Position numbers and translations under genes: made by a program. 64,000 nt of DNA from Panax quinquefolius (lineage: Eukaryota > Streptophyta > Magnoliopsida > Apiales > Araliaceae). Shown here in pieces: positions 22,276 through 35,359 of this stretch (its first letter is position 1; every line of letters starts with the position of its first letter). The stretch is taken from the NCBI GenBank assembly GCA_020205615.1, contig CM035164.1, positions 127,699,537-127,763,536 of the forward strand, in the 5' to 3' direction. Under the pieces are notes generated by a model. The model was not told where the DNA came from, ran no database searches, and worked only from the letters and a program-made list of their open reading frames with translations.

Positions 22276-24936
22276 TGTGACGCCCCCAAAATAGGTATAC
22301 ATCACCCATTCTGAGTTGTCAATACATGGTACAGAAACAACTACAACTTTATTATTACAACAGTAAAACTGTGAGTTTGAATACAAATATTATCTTCTAG
22401 ACTATATCTATACTCAAATAAATCCTCATCACATTTATTGATACATTATTTTACAAAAATGGTGAGGACCGCTAAACAATTCTTTTCTAAAACCTTCATT
22501 CCATACCCACGACTGTGATTTGCTATATTCTCGCCTCCGAGAAGAAAAATGGAACAAAAAGGAAAAGGGTGAGCTCAACTAGCTCAAGAAAGAAATATTA
22601 TGACTAAGATAATATACAACAAATTATCGTTAGTCTTCAACAGGAAAAATCTAATAGAATACAATAGACAACAAATTTTAAATCAATATTCGCAATGAAA
22701 TAATAATTCATTAGAAGAGTTAAGTAGAGAATGCAAACTACTATCTTCTATGTATGAATTTAAAAGTTCATCGCTCATCCTTTATCCTGTAACATCAATC
22801 AATATACATCTGAATCAAATATCCATCTTTGCACTACAGTGCCAAAGATATTCATCATTGATCATGTTCATCTAAACACTGCTCATCTTTGCACTACGGC
22901 CAAAGATATTCTTCGAAATCATTCATCTTTGCACTACAGCCAAAGATATTCCATAATATCATCATTTAAGATCAAGAAGATGAAAATATTTTAAAGAAAT
23001 GAATCCAAAGAAACAAAATGACAAGGATTAAGGATTAAGGATTAGTACTTTGTTTTATTCACGTCCAAAAATACCTCAAAAAATAATCGCAGTGGTGTAA
23101 AATTCAAGAATGATCAAAACATAGATACAATCAAAGCTAGTATCCGTAATAGATATTTTGGATAAAAAGAAGAAATTTTATTTTTGGTGAATAGTGCCAT
23201 ATCGTGAATAGTCTTGATATCGTGAATAAGAACTCTGACACCAAAAGATAGAAATTTCCCAAAAATATCTTCACGCCTACTTAAATAGTACTCGTGAATA
23301 AGAACTCATGAATAAGAACTCATGAATAGTAACCCGACATGGAAAAGTTCCAAATTTGATAAAAAGTTTCAACCAATATTTCAAAGATAATGATATTGAA
23401 GAAATAATATCATTTGAGAAGAAAATAACATCCCTTACCGAAAGATTAGTACTTCTAAATAATCTAGGGTATAAGGTTTGAAGGAACTTGCACCGCCTCT
23501 AACAATACTCAAAGTATACTCAAAATACTCACAAGAATACGCCGATAATATAGAGAGAAAACTTCGCTTACGGTGTGATTTTCAAATCTAACCTAAGCAC
23601 CTATTTATAGAAATTGCTTAACACACAAAGCAGAAAATTTAATAAATTAATAATAAATTTCCTACACATGCCTAGAATCTGATTTTAGCCATCAAACACA
23701 TGCCACATTCTAGAAAAAGTAAGAAAAAACATTTTTCTAATTTTAAATATTTTAAACTTCCAAAAATCAATTATTTCGGAGCTTCGAAACTTCAATAATT
23801 CATAATAAATAGCCCTTTCATCAGAAAATTCGAATCTCGCGAGTTTTTATAGGAAATTTAATTCTCTACAACTTTGCAGAAGAAAGTTTTTCCAAATTCC
23901 AAATAGAAATTGACCGAAATCCACAAACAGGCGATTTTACATGCTATAATCAAATTTCAGTCAATAAATGGGGTCCACCGACATGTTTAACATGTTTTAA
24001 ACATTTATTGCAACAAAAATACTCTTCCTCCTCGTATACTCATATATCCCACATTAGTTTGTAAAATTATCACCATTATTATATTATTAACATATAATAA
24101 TATATTTAAATGAATTATTTTATCAGAAAAAGATAAAATATAAATTTTCAACAATTGTCACAATAAAAATTTTCTCCATCTATATCCACATAAAATCAAT
24201 ATTTTTCTCATCATATGAATCAATAATTAATTATTCACAAATAATATTACGTAATCACAATATTAATGAACCGCGCGCTTAGAAAGAGGGGCTTTCCAAT
24301 AAGAATTTTTTCTTCTTGGCAAGTGATTAGGTGACCAAACCTCTCCTTAGACAAAACTTTCTAGACATTGCCAATAATGTTATCTAATAATATTATTCGA
24401 GATAATATGAATTATTGCTTCGATAATGAAAAATACTTGTGTAATGACAATTATCAAACAACAAAGAATATAAAATATCAACGCAACAATTATTAACTCA
24501 ATAAAATAATTGAATAAAGAATTATCAAACCTTTATTGAGTAAAGTGCCTTCTACGTAAGAATCAATAATTGGTGCAATACCGTGCTACTTGTGTTTTAA
24601 CCAATCGGGTATTTTAACAAGATAACTTGTGAATAACTACGCCGTTATTTTTAAACAACTTATATTTGTCGCTTTCTTCATCCAATCGCTTTCCGTTATG
24701 GGGCCCACACATGGTCGCTACTTGGCGTCGCATTTAATATTCCCCGACAATCTGAATATTCCACGACCCAAACGAATATTCCCCGACAACAATGAATATT
24801 TTATAACCACTTGCTTATTTTGAAATATTTGCGTATCTTACCCCTAACTATCCACATTAATCAAATCAACCCTTACTATTTCAAAATAATAAATAGAGAA
24901 AATTAAATTTCATTAATAATAAGTTGGGGTCTTACA
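22276..24936 (-). mobile_element. Family A solo LTR with 5-bp target duplication (copy 1)
   Basis: Starts TGTGACGCCCCCAAAATAGG and ends GGGGTCTTACA, 2661 bp, with no internal region. It is bounded on both sides by CATGC (22271-22275 and 24937-24941), a 5-bp target-site duplication made from the 57-bp repeat into which it inserted. The intact TG...CA ends and duplication show a true insertion followed by LTR-LTR recombination. A minus-strand TATA box lies at 23602-23609. Confidence 0.93.
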
Positions 24937-25260
24937 CATGCACTACGGCCAAAGATAATCGTGTATTCATTAGTATCACGACCACAAATTATCCATGCAC
25001 TACGGCCAAAGATAATCGTGTATTCATTAGTATCACGACCACAAATTATCCATGCACTACTACCAAAGATAATCGTGTATTCATTAGTATCACGACCACA
25101 AATTATCCATGCACTACTGACCAAAGATAATCGTGTATTCATTAAGATCACAACCACAACTTATCCATGCACTACTACCAAAGATAATCGTGTATTCATT
25201 AGTATTACGACCACAAATTATCCATGCACTACGTACAAAGATAATCGTGTTTTCAATTAC
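24937..25260. repeat. 57-bp tandem array, right part (copy 1)
   Basis: Units start at 24937, 24994, 25051, 25108, 25166 and 25223 (periods 57, 57, 57, 58, 57). The first starts with the target-site duplication CATGC. Units become more diverged to the right (CACTACTACC, CACTACTGACC, CACTACGTAC in place of CACTACGGCC), typical of array edges. Confidence 0.92.
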
Positions 25261-26522
25261 TTACTATGATTATACCCAACAATCCTCGGTCATAATCATA
25301 CCAAGTCCATCTATGCACTACAGAAGCCACAGATGACTTTCAACATAACATAAACACGAGGATAATGATATAAAGAATCAATCAAATGAGATAAAGGATA
25401 AATATTAAACATTTATAATATAATTTATCCAGATTCAAGAATATCCCCATGTTATCAATCACTTAATAATCTAATATCATTAATATTATAACAATATTTT
25501 AATCACTTCTTAAATTTATAAACAACAATTGTTTACGCTTTACCATATAATGCATTTAATCATTCAAAAATGCCATACTCATAAGATATCATCACCAATT
25601 ATCAAATCCTCATCAAAAAATATGAATATACTCTATATAGGATTCTCTAGCCATAAAATCCTATTTTCAACTTTGTTACTTCACATAACATATTTAACTC
25701 ATATGTTCAGAATTAAACTATTTTCATGAAAATATCAAATTAGTCCCAAAAATATTTCTTTTCTGGGATTTAGCATAATATAGTCCCATAATGAAAATAC
25801 ATTTTTCTCGGAATTTTTAAAATTCATTTACTATTTTTCAAAAATCAATTTCTAATTAATTCCTTAAGAAATTAGCTACCTCAAGTTTAACTCCAAAAAT
25901 TCCCAAATCTTGATAGGACCTTACATATGTTAACGTGAGCTTCAGTTTAAATTTCATGGTCACTCGGAGTTATAGAACTCCGGTTATAGCGTTTTAAATT
26001 GGAAAAAACCTAAATATTGAAATAGTCATAACTTGCTCATTTTAAGTCAGAATGAGCTCATTTTTGGACAGGAGGTACTTTATACCATATACCTTCATGT
26101 CCCAAAAGGCCAGAATTTTTCTCATAATTTAAGTGGCCGAAACAGCCCCTCTAAAATTATGGCAGCAGCTTTTTCGGTTTTTGCAGCTTTGCACTCCTTT
26201 GCTAAAATCAGTCCACACAAAAATCTACAACACCTTTTCCAGTAATTCCACTTGGATTAGTTAGGTAACTCATAGATCTAACTCTAGGACTTGACCACAT
26301 TCAAAAATTCAAAATATAATAGGAGATATGGTCAATTGAATTTCATGTTACGTTTTTCACCAAAATCTGATTTTCAACTCTTTGTGATTTCTAAGAAACT
26401 TTCATGTTTTCACATAATAACCAACATAACTCATCATAACACTTACTAATACTTCATATACCCATGATTTTCATTAGTCCCATGCTTTTATTATGACTTT
26501 CATCATAATCCTCGTAAATGCA
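25261..26522 (-). mobile_element. LTR-derived non-coding DNA (copy 1)
   Basis: The left ~200 bases continue a family B-like LTR (GACTTTCAACATAACATAAA, then TATCATTATCC on the other strand). From about 25500 the sequence changes to a different, non-coding type containing GGACAGGAGGTACTTTATAC and GGCCGAAACAGCCCCTC. It resembles plant LTR sequence but I could not place ends or lineage. No coding frame. Repeated at 32813-34083. Confidence 0.5.
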
Positions 26523-27240
26523 TCCTTTTAGTTGAAGAAATATTTGAGGGTTTAAGAAATGGGTTTTTGTCTCGGGTCAATACAAAATTCGATTTCACGC
26601 CTAGGGTAGGCTAGGAAATCTTCAAGAATACGTCAAGAAATTTATTAATGATAGAAATATCATTCAAAATCATACTCTCGTCCAAGACTTGAATAAGACG
26701 TCACATTATTACCAATCTGTGACTTCTATCCTTTAACTCCGATAGCACCTCACAATGATACCTATCAACTTGCCATCTTCAAATACGACGTCAGCCTACG
26801 TAAAGTCTCGTTCGGTGCATTCCACACAAGGAAGTTAACAACGAAAGGATCGGGGCTCTTTACTTATGGCTTGATATAACAATGATTAACTTTAGGTTTG
26901 GTTACTTTGAATTCAGATAACAGTTGGTTATGAATATAAAAGCTAACAACCTTACGAAAAGCATGATGAGTAGTTAACCAATTGATTCCTAAAATCACAT
27001 CAAAGGCAAGTATTTTCAAAAAGATAAGATCGACGGGTAACGTGAAAGTGTTTATTTGAATCAAACAAGATTTAAAAATAGTAGCGGTAACGAAGGCTCC
27101 TACTAACGAAGTTTCAACCAATAAGTCAAAGTCTAACTTCTCCGAAGTCAAATTTAAACGTTGAACGCAAGCAAGAGAGATAAAATAATGGGTAGAACCG
27201 GTATCTTATAAGGTATAGACTTCGTAATTTATAATTAACT
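26523..27240 (-). pseudogene. Protease and linker remnant of a family B element (copy 1)
   Basis: On the minus strand, 26864-27151 carries LIQINTFTLPVDLIFLKILA and then D-V-I-L-G-I-N-W-L-T-T-H-H-A, the Ty3/gypsy protease C-terminal half, also seen in family A. The D-T-G region upstream (about 27200) is broken. Linker sequence follows to about 26523, where CCCATTTCTTAAA marks the approach to RT; RT itself is absent, replaced by unrelated LTR-type DNA. The differences from family A show a separate element. Confidence 0.7.
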
Positions 27241-27660
27241 AACTCGTGCTAACTTCGTTCGGGTTACTCGCTTTTTGAGAAGTCATAAAAAATGCAATTC
27301 CTAAAACCAACGACTTTGTTTTGTCCATATCCACCTTTGGTGCCACCGTCCCAGCTAGACTTGACTTTGGTGCACAACAAAATTGGGCTAAATGACCTTC
27401 TCTTCTTGCAATTTCCACTTCTATTATCTTTGTCATGATTACCACCGGAAGTGATTACCATTCTTGGCATGATAATTTCCTCCACGATGGTTATCATTAT
27501 TCGATAAATTGCCACCAAAGATGATTATTATCGTGTTGTTGGTCGTTACCTTTTGTTTGAGCTTGAATCAACACTCTCATGTGCTTCATTGCTTATCTCA
27601 ACATTTTAGATGCCATTCTCAAACACCGCCACAAAACAAGGGTTAATTAACATATCACAT
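27241..27660 (-). pseudogene. Gag zinc-knuckle region of a family B element (copy 1)
   Basis: Minus-strand frames at 27239-27445 and 27264-27518 encode a basic, Asn/His-rich tract followed by REGHLAQFCCAPKSS, the second half of a zinc knuckle (G-H-x4-C). The capsid core that should lie between this and the leader is missing: the leader is reached after only ~150 bases, so gag carries a large internal deletion. The same deletion is in copy 2 (34862-35194). Confidence 0.6.
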
Positions 27661-27797
27661 ATTATCCTCATACTACCGACCAATTAAATACCAAATAAAT
27701 TTAGGTAGGTCATACTAAGCGAAGGAATTCCCTGCCTCTCCCTCCTAGTTCTTATCTCACATCTCACCAATCATATCCCTAAGCTCGATACCAACCG
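27661..27797 (-). other. Leader and primer-binding site of the family B element (copy 1)
   Basis: Minus strand starts TTGGTATCGAGCTT (27781-27794) next to the LTR, the same variant initiator-tRNA-Met site as family A. Confidence 0.65.
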
Positions 27798-28045
27798 TGA
27801 CGCCTCCAAAATTAGGTATACGCCACCCATCTTGGGTCGCCACTTACATGGTACATAAATTCAAATACAACTTACTAACATAACTGCTGTACAATACGAC
27901 ATAAACCGTGAGTTTGAATACAAATATTGTTCTAGATATTATACAAACTCAAAAGGAGTCCTCATTATAACTATTATCACACTATTTCACGTAATAGTGA
28001 GGACTACTATCGCTATCCTCGGACCATTACTCCGCTCCCACTGCT
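27798..28045 (-). mobile_element. Family B LTR end, cut by the duplication junction
   Basis: Begins TGACGCCTCCAAAATTAGG and matches 35360-35610 until about 28036. It then changes within ~25 bases into the middle of a family A LTR. This is the boundary between the two copies of the segmental duplication. Confidence 0.8.
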
Positions 28046-28060
28046 AAATCTATATGTAAA

Positions 28061-29216
28061 AATTCATAATAAATAGCCATTTTATCAGAAAATTCAATCT
28101 CGCGACTTTTTATAGGAAATTCAATTCTCTACAACTTTACAGAAGAAAGTTTTCCAAATTCCAAACAAAATTGACCAAAATCCACATACCTGACAATTTT
28201 ACAGTATAATCAAATTTCGACCAAGAAATGGGGTCCACCGACATATTTAACATGTTTTAAACATTTATTGCAACAAAAATACTCTTCCTCTCTCAGATAC
28301 TATCATATATCCTACATTCGTTGTAAAAATATCACCCAAGTAATATATTATTAAAATAATATATTTAAATGAATTATTTTATCGTAAAAAGATAAAATAT
28401 TAATTTTCAACAATTGTCATTTTAAAATTTTTCTCCATCTATATCCACATAAAATCAATATTTTTCTCATCATATGAATCAATAATTAATTATTCACAAA
28501 TAATATTACGTAATCACAATATTGACAACCGTGCGCCTCCTTCAGGAAGAGGGGCTTTCCAATAAGGATCTCTCTCATCGGCGCAAGTGATTAGGTGACC
28601 AAACCTCTCCTTAGATGTAACTTTCTAGACATCGCCAATAATGTTATCCAATAATATTATTCGGATAATATGAATTATTGCACCGATAATGGAAAATCTT
28701 TGTGTAATGACAATTTATCAAACAACAATAATATAAAATATTAATGCAAAGAATTATTGAATCAATAAAATAAAATACCTGAATAAGAATTAATGTAACA
28801 ATTATTAGAGTAGTGCCTTCTTACGTAAGAATCAATAATTGGTGCAATACTATGTGCCTTCGCTCAACAACGCCGTGATTAGTGTGTTTTAACCAACGCA
28901 GTATTCCAACAAGATAATTGATACAATAACTACGCCGTTATTTATAAACAACTTATATTTGTTGTTTTCTTCATCCATCGCTTTCCGTTATGGGGCCCAC
29001 AAAGATCGCACTATTGCATTTAATATTCCCCGAAAGATAAATATTCCACCACGACCAAACGAATATTCCCCGACAATAATGAATATTTTATAACCACTTG
29101 CTTATTCAAATATTTCATATTTTACCCATAACTATCCACATTAATCAAATCCACCTTACTATTTCAAAATAATAAATAAAGGAAATTCCTTTTTATTTAA
29201 AAATTTCGGTCTTACA
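28061..29216 (-). mobile_element. Partial family A LTR (copy 2 of 20528-21678)
   Basis: Matches the U3 half of the 18921-21678 LTR and ends GGTCTTACA at 29216, followed by the same flank (TACCGTATGATAAGAGGTG). Confidence 0.8.
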
Positions 29217-29585
29217 TACCGTATGATAAGAGGTGAGATACCTTGAATACCTTTATCGTTAAAAATATTAAATTCATCTTCGCAATCCGCCAAAGATATT
29301 CATTAACAATTCATCTTTACACTACAAAGCAAAGATATACAATCAGAAAACCAATAATGCCGAGGCGCGATCTTAATAAGTATCACAACCACGAATTATC
29401 CATGCACCTTCGCCAAGGATATTCGTGTTTTCAATCTATCGTGATTATACCGAATAATCCGTGGTCATAATCATACCAAGTCTATCAATGCACTACTACC
29501 AAAGATGGCTTTTACCACATCCATTAATTAATATTTCATCACGAGACTCACCAATAATTAATCCATATCATCGAATCATCCCCGC
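29217..29585 (-). mobile_element. LTR remnant left of the 57-bp array (copy 2)
   Basis: Counterpart of 21679-22042, with the same loose CTTTGG-type units. Confidence 0.5.
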
Positions 29586-29808
29586 ACTACGTGCTAAGGA
29601 TATTCATTAGTATCACGACCACGAATTATCCATGCACTACTACCAAAAATAATCGTGTATTCATTAGTATCACGACCACAAAATATCCATGCACTACTAC
29701 TAAAAGATAATCGTGTATTCATTAGTATCACGACCCACAAATTATCCATGCACTACTACTAAAGATAATCGTGTATTCATTAATATCACGACCACAAATT
29801 ATCCATGC
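29586..29808. repeat. 57-bp tandem array, left part (copy 2)
   Basis: Counterpart of 22043-22275, about four units ending with CATGC at 29804-29808. In this copy most units read CACTACTACC or CACTACTACT where copy 1 has CACTACGGCC. Confidence 0.88.
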
Positions 29809-32498
29809 TGTGACGCCCCCAAAATAGGTATACATCACCCATTCTGAGTTGTCATACATGAGTACGTAAACAACTACAACTTTATTATTACAATAAAGAA
29901 AAGCTGTGAGTTTGAATACAAATATTATCTTCTAGACTATATCTATACTCAAATAAATCCTCATCACATTTATTGATACATTATTTTACAAAAATGGTGA
30001 GGACCGCTAAACAATTCTTTCTAAACCTTCATTCCATACCCACTGCACTTACTTATATTTCTAGCCTCCCTAGAAGAAAAATGGAACAAAAAGGAAAAGG
30101 TGAGCTCAACTAGCTCAAGAAAAAGAATATTATGACTAAGATAATATACAACAAATTATCGTTAGTCTTCAACAGGAAAAATCTAATAGAATACAATAGA
30201 CAACAAATTTTAAATCAATATTAGCGCAATTGAAATAATAATTCATTAGAAGAGTTAAGTAGAGAATGCAAACTACTATCTTCTATGTATGAATTTAAAA
30301 GTTCATCGCTCATCCTTTATCCCTGTAACATCAATCAATATACATCCGAATCAAATATCCATCTTTTGCACTACTGAGCCAAAGATATTCATCATTGATC
30401 ATGTTCATCTAAACACACTGCTCATCTTTGCACTACGGCCAAAGATATTCTTCAGAATCATTCATCTTTGCTACAGCCAAAGATATTCCATAATATCATC
30501 ATTTAAGATCAAGAAGATGAAAATATTTTAAAGAAATGAATCCAATGAAACAAAATGACAAGGATTAAGGATTAAGGATTAGTACTTTTGTTTTATTCAC
30601 GTCCAAAAAATACCTCAAAATAATCGCAGCAGTGTAAAATTCAAGAATGATCAAAACATAGATACAATCAAAGCTAGTATCCGAATAGATATTTTGGATA
30701 AAAAGAAGAAATTTTATTTTTGGTGAATAGTGCCATATACGTGAATAGTCCGAAGTATCGTGAATAGTAACTCAGACACCAAAAGATAGAAATTTCCCAA
30801 AAATATCTTCACGCCTTTAATAGTACTTTCATGAATAGTAACTCATGAATAAGAACTCATGAATAGTAACCTTGAACATGGAAAAGTTCCAAATTTGATA
30901 AAAGTTTCAACTAATATTTCAAAGATAATGATATTGAAGAAATAATATCATTTGAGAAGAAAATAACATCCCTTAACTCGAAAGATTAGTACTTCTAGTT
31001 GGAATACCTGGATATAATCTTTGAAGGAACTTACACCGTCCTAACAATACTCAAAGTATACTCAAAATACTCACAAGAATACGCCGATAATATAGAGAGA
31101 AAACTTGATTTACGTGTGATTTTCAAATCTAACCTAAGACCCTATTTATAGAAATTGCTTAGAACACCAAAGCGAAAATTTAATAAATTAATAATAAATT
31201 TCCTACATGCCTAGAATCTGATTTTAGCCATCAAACACATGCCACATTCTAGAAAAAGTAAGAAAAAACATTTTCTAATTTTAAATATTTTAAACTTCCA
31301 AAATCAATTATTTGAGACTTGAAACTTCAATAATTCATAATAAATAGCCCTTTCATCAGAAAATTCGAATCTCGCTAGTTTTTATAGGAAATTTAATTCT
31401 CTACAACTTTGCGTAAGAAAGTTTTTCCAAATTCCAAATAGAAATTGACCAAATCCACAACAGGCGATTTTACATGCTATAATCAAATTTCGATCAATAA
31501 ATGGGGTCCATCGACATGTTTAACATGTTTTAAACATTTATTGCAACAAAAATACTCTTCCTCCTCAGTATACTCATATATCCCACATTCGTTTGTAAAA
31601 TTATCACCATTATTATATTATTAACATATAATAATATATTTAAATGAATTATTTTATCGTAAAAGATAAAATATAAATTTTCAACAATTGTCACAATAAA
31701 AATTTCTCCATCTATATCCACATAAAATCAATATTTTTCTCATCATATGAATCAATAATTAATTATTCACAAATAATATTACGAATCACAATATCGACAA
31801 CCGAGCGCGCTTCAAGAAAGAGGGCTTTCAATAAGAATTTTTTCTTCTTGGCGCGCAATTAGGTGACCAAACCTCTCCTTAGACAAAACTTTCTAGACAT
31901 TGCCAATAATGTTATCTAATAATATTATTCGAGATAATATGAATTATTAGCTTCGATAATGAAAAATCTTGTGTAATGACAATTATCAAACAACAAAGAA
32001 TATAAAATATCAACGCAACAATTATTAACTCAATAAAATACCAATAGCATAATTATCAGTAACCTTTATTGAGTAAAGCCTTACGTAAGAATCAATAATT
32101 GGTTTTAACAATACAGGCAATAATTACTCTATGTTTTTTTAACCACCTTATATATTTTAACAAGATTAATATTGAATAACTATTCGCCGCAATATTTTTA
32201 AACAACTTATATTCAACAACCCTTATATTTCTTTCTTCATCCAATCGCTTTAGTTATGGGGCCCACATACATACTCGCTACGTCATGCTTTAATATTCCC
32301 GACAAAGATTAATATTCCACGACCAAACGAATATTCCCTAATAATGATAAATATTTAATATTTTATAACCACTGCTTATTTTGAAATATTTATGTATCTT
32401 ACCCCTAACTATCCACATTAATCAAATCAACCCTTACTATTTCAAAATAATAAATAGAGAAAATTAAATTTCATTAATAATAAGTTGAGGGTCTTACA
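29809..32498 (-). mobile_element. Family A solo LTR with the same target duplication (copy 2)
   Basis: TGTGACGCCCCCAAAATAGG to GGGTCTTACA, 2690 bp, flanked by CATGC at 29804-29808 and 32499-32503. It has identical position and flanks to 22276-24936, so it was copied by segmental duplication and is not a second insertion. It has a garbled, slightly expanded section around 32100-32350. Confidence 0.92.
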
Positions 32499-32812
32499 CA
32501 TGCACTACTACTGACGAAGATAATCGTGTATTCATTAGTATCACGACCATACAAATTATCCATGCACTACTACCAAAGATAATCGTATTCATTAAGATCA
32601 CGACCACAAATTATCCAACTACTACCAAAGATAATCGTGTATTCATTAGTATCACGACCACAAATTATCCATGCACTACTACCAAAAGATAATCGTATTC
32701 ATTAGTATCACAACCACAACTTATCCACGCTACTACTAAAGATAATCGTGTATTCATTAAGATTACGACCACAATTATCCATGCACTACGTACAAAGATA
32801 ATCGTGTTTTCA
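32499..32812. repeat. 57-bp tandem array, right part (copy 2)
   Basis: About five and a half units after the solo LTR, more diverged than in copy 1, with several short deletions (for example AATCGTATTC for AATCGTGTATTC). Confidence 0.88.
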
Positions 32813-34083
32813 ATTACGGTTATGATTATACCGAACAACAATCCTCAAGTCATAATCATACCCAAGTCCATCTATGCACTACAAAAGCCGTATGACTTTC
32901 AACATAACATAAACATGAGGATAATGATATAAAGAATCAATCAAATGAGATAAAGGATAAATATTAAACATTTATAATATAATTTATCCAGATTCAAGAA
33001 TATCCCATGTTATCAATCACTTAATAATCTAATATCATTAATATTATAACAATATTTTAATCACTTCTTAAATTTATAAACAACAATTGTTTACGCTTTA
33101 CCATATAATGCATTTAATCATTCAAAATGCCATACTCATAAGATATCATCACCAATTATCAAATCCTCATCAAAAAATATGAATATACTCTATATAGGAT
33201 TCTCTAGCCATAAAATCCTATTTTCAACTTTCATTACTTCACATAACATATTTAACTCATATGTTCAGAATTAAACTATTTTCATGAAAATATCAAATTA
33301 GTCCCAAAAATATTTCTTTTCTGGGATTTAGCATAATATAGTCCCATAATGAAAATACATTTTCTCGGAATTTTTAAAATTCATTTACTATTTTTCAAAA
33401 ATCAATTTCTAATTAATTCCTTAAGAAATTAGCTACCTCAAGTTTAACTCCAAAATTCCCAAATCTTGATAGGACCTTACATATGTTAACGTGAGCTTCC
33501 AGTTTAAATTTCATGGTCATCTGAGTTATAGAACTCCGGTTATAGCGTTTTTTTCCGGAAAAACCTAAATATTGAAATAGTCATAACTTGCTCATTTTAA
33601 GTCGAGAATGAGCTCATTTTGGACAGGAGGTACTTTATACCATATACCTTCATGTCCCAAAAGGCCAGAATTTTTCTCATAATTTAAGTGGCCGAAACAG
33701 CCCCTCTAAAATTATGGCAGCAACTTTTTTTTTGTTTTGCAGCTTTGCACTCCTTTGCTAAAATCAGTCCACACAAAAATCTACAACACCTTTTCCAGTA
33801 ATTCCACTTGGATTAGTTAGGTAACTCATAGATCTAACTCTAGGACTTGACCACATTCAAAATTCAAAATATAATAGGAGATATGGTCAATTGAATTTCA
33901 TGTTACGTTTTTCACCAAAATCGATTTTCAACTCTTTGTGATTTCTAAGAAACTTTCATGTTTTCACATAATAACCAACATAACTCATCATAACACTTAC
34001 TAATACTTCATATACCCATGATTTTCATTAGTCCCATGCTTTTATTATGACTTTCATCATAATCCTCGTAAATGCATCCTTTT
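32813..34083 (-). mobile_element. LTR-derived non-coding DNA (copy 2)
   Basis: Counterpart of 25261-26522; nearly identical from about 32930 on. No coding frame. Confidence 0.5.
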
Positions 34084-35222
34084 AGTTGAAGAAATATTTG
34101 AGGGTTTAAGAAATGGGTTTTTTGTCTTTGGGTCAATACAAAATTCGATTTCACGCTCTAGGGTAGGCTAGAAATCTTCAAGAATACGTCAAGAAATTTA
34201 TTAATGATAGAAATATCATTCAAAACTGTTACTCTTCGTCAAAGACTTGAATAGTACGTCACATTAATACCAATTGTGACTTCTATCCCTTAACACGGAT
34301 AAGACCTCACAATGATACCTATCAACTTGCCATCTTCATCCACGACGTCGCCTCTGAAAAGTCTGGTTCGGTGCATTCCACACAAGGAAGTTAACAACGA
34401 AAGGATCGGGGCTCTTTACTTATGGCTTGATATAACGTTGATTAACTTTAGGGTTTGGTTACTTTGAATTAAATATAACAGTTGGTTATGAATATAAAAG
34501 CTAACAACCTTACGAAAAGCATGATGAGTAGTTAACCAATTGATTCCTAAAATCACATCAAAGGCAAGTATTTTCAAAAAGATAAGATCGACGGATTAAC
34601 GTGAAAGTGTTTATTTGAATCAAACAAGATTTAAAAATAGTAAGCGATAACGAAGGCTCCTACTAACGAAGTTTCAACCAATAAGTCAAAGTCTAACTTC
34701 TCCTGAGTCAAATTTAAACGTTGAACGCATAGCAAGAGAGATAAAATAATGGGTAGAACCGGTATCTTATAAGGTATAGACTTAGTAATTTATAATTAAC
34801 TAACTTTCGTGCTAACTTCGTTCGGTTACTCGCTTTTGAGAAGTCATAAAAAATGCAATTCCTAAAACCAACGACTTTGTTTTGTCCATATCCACCTTTG
34901 GTGCCACCAGTCCACTAGACTTGACTTTGGTGCACAACAAAATTGGGCTAAATGACCTTCTCTTCTTGCAATTTCCACTTCTATTATCTTTGCCATGATT
35001 ACCACCAAGTGGTTACCATTCTTGGCATGATAATTTCCTCCACGATGGTTATCATTATTACGATAGCCCGTTGCCACCAAGATATGATTATTATCGTGTT
35101 GTTGGTCGTTACCTTTTGTTTGGTGAATCAACACTCTCATGTCTTCATTGCTTATCTCAACATTTTCGATGCCATTCTCAAACACCATCCACAAAACAAG
35201 GGTTAATTAACATATCACATAT
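34084..35222 (-). pseudogene. Gag/protease remnant of a family B element (copy 2)
   Basis: Counterpart of 26523-27660. The minus-strand frame 34862-35194 is the longest gag piece: it starts near the gag N terminus (ENGIENVEISNEDMRVLIHQ), runs through an Asn/His-rich tract and ends after REGHLAQFCCAPKSS. The capsid core is missing here too. The protease half lies around 34430-34720, with D-V-I-L-G in the DNA. Confidence 0.65.
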
Positions 35223-35359
35223 TATCCCTATACTCGTGACCAATTAAATACCAAATAAATTAAGGTAGGTCATACTAGCGAAGGAATTCCCGTCTCTCCC
35301 TCCTAGTTCTTATCTCACATCTCGGCCGGGGATCATATCCTAGCTCGATACCAAACCAA
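35223..35359 (-). other. Leader and primer-binding site of the family B element (copy 2)
   Basis: Minus strand begins TTTGGTATCGAGCTA next to the LTR, then leader sequence to gag. Counterpart of 27661-27797. Confidence 0.6.

Larger units (their letters stand above)
20528..28045. repeat. Segmental tandem duplication, copy 1 (~7.5 kb)
   Basis: From ATTCATAATAAATAGCC at about 20530 to GGACCATTACTC at about 28030, the sequence is repeated in the same order and orientation at 28061-35600, with an offset near 7.53 kb. It contains the end of one LTR, the 57-bp arrays, the solo LTR, LTR-derived DNA and a gag/protease remnant. Differences are mostly small indels and CAG/CG-type changes. Confidence 0.85.

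Noticed and set aside
22036..25269. Repetitive open frames with a recurring Ser-Arg-Pro-Gln-Ile-Ile-His pattern on both strands
   Set aside because: They arise from the 57-bp repeat, whose unit is a multiple of three and lacks stops in some frames. No start context, codon bias or family match.
22043..32812. Regular repeats that could be taken for a CRISPR array
   Set aside because: Units are directly adjacent 57-bp tandem repeats with no unique spacers, in a plant nuclear context inside LTR DNA.
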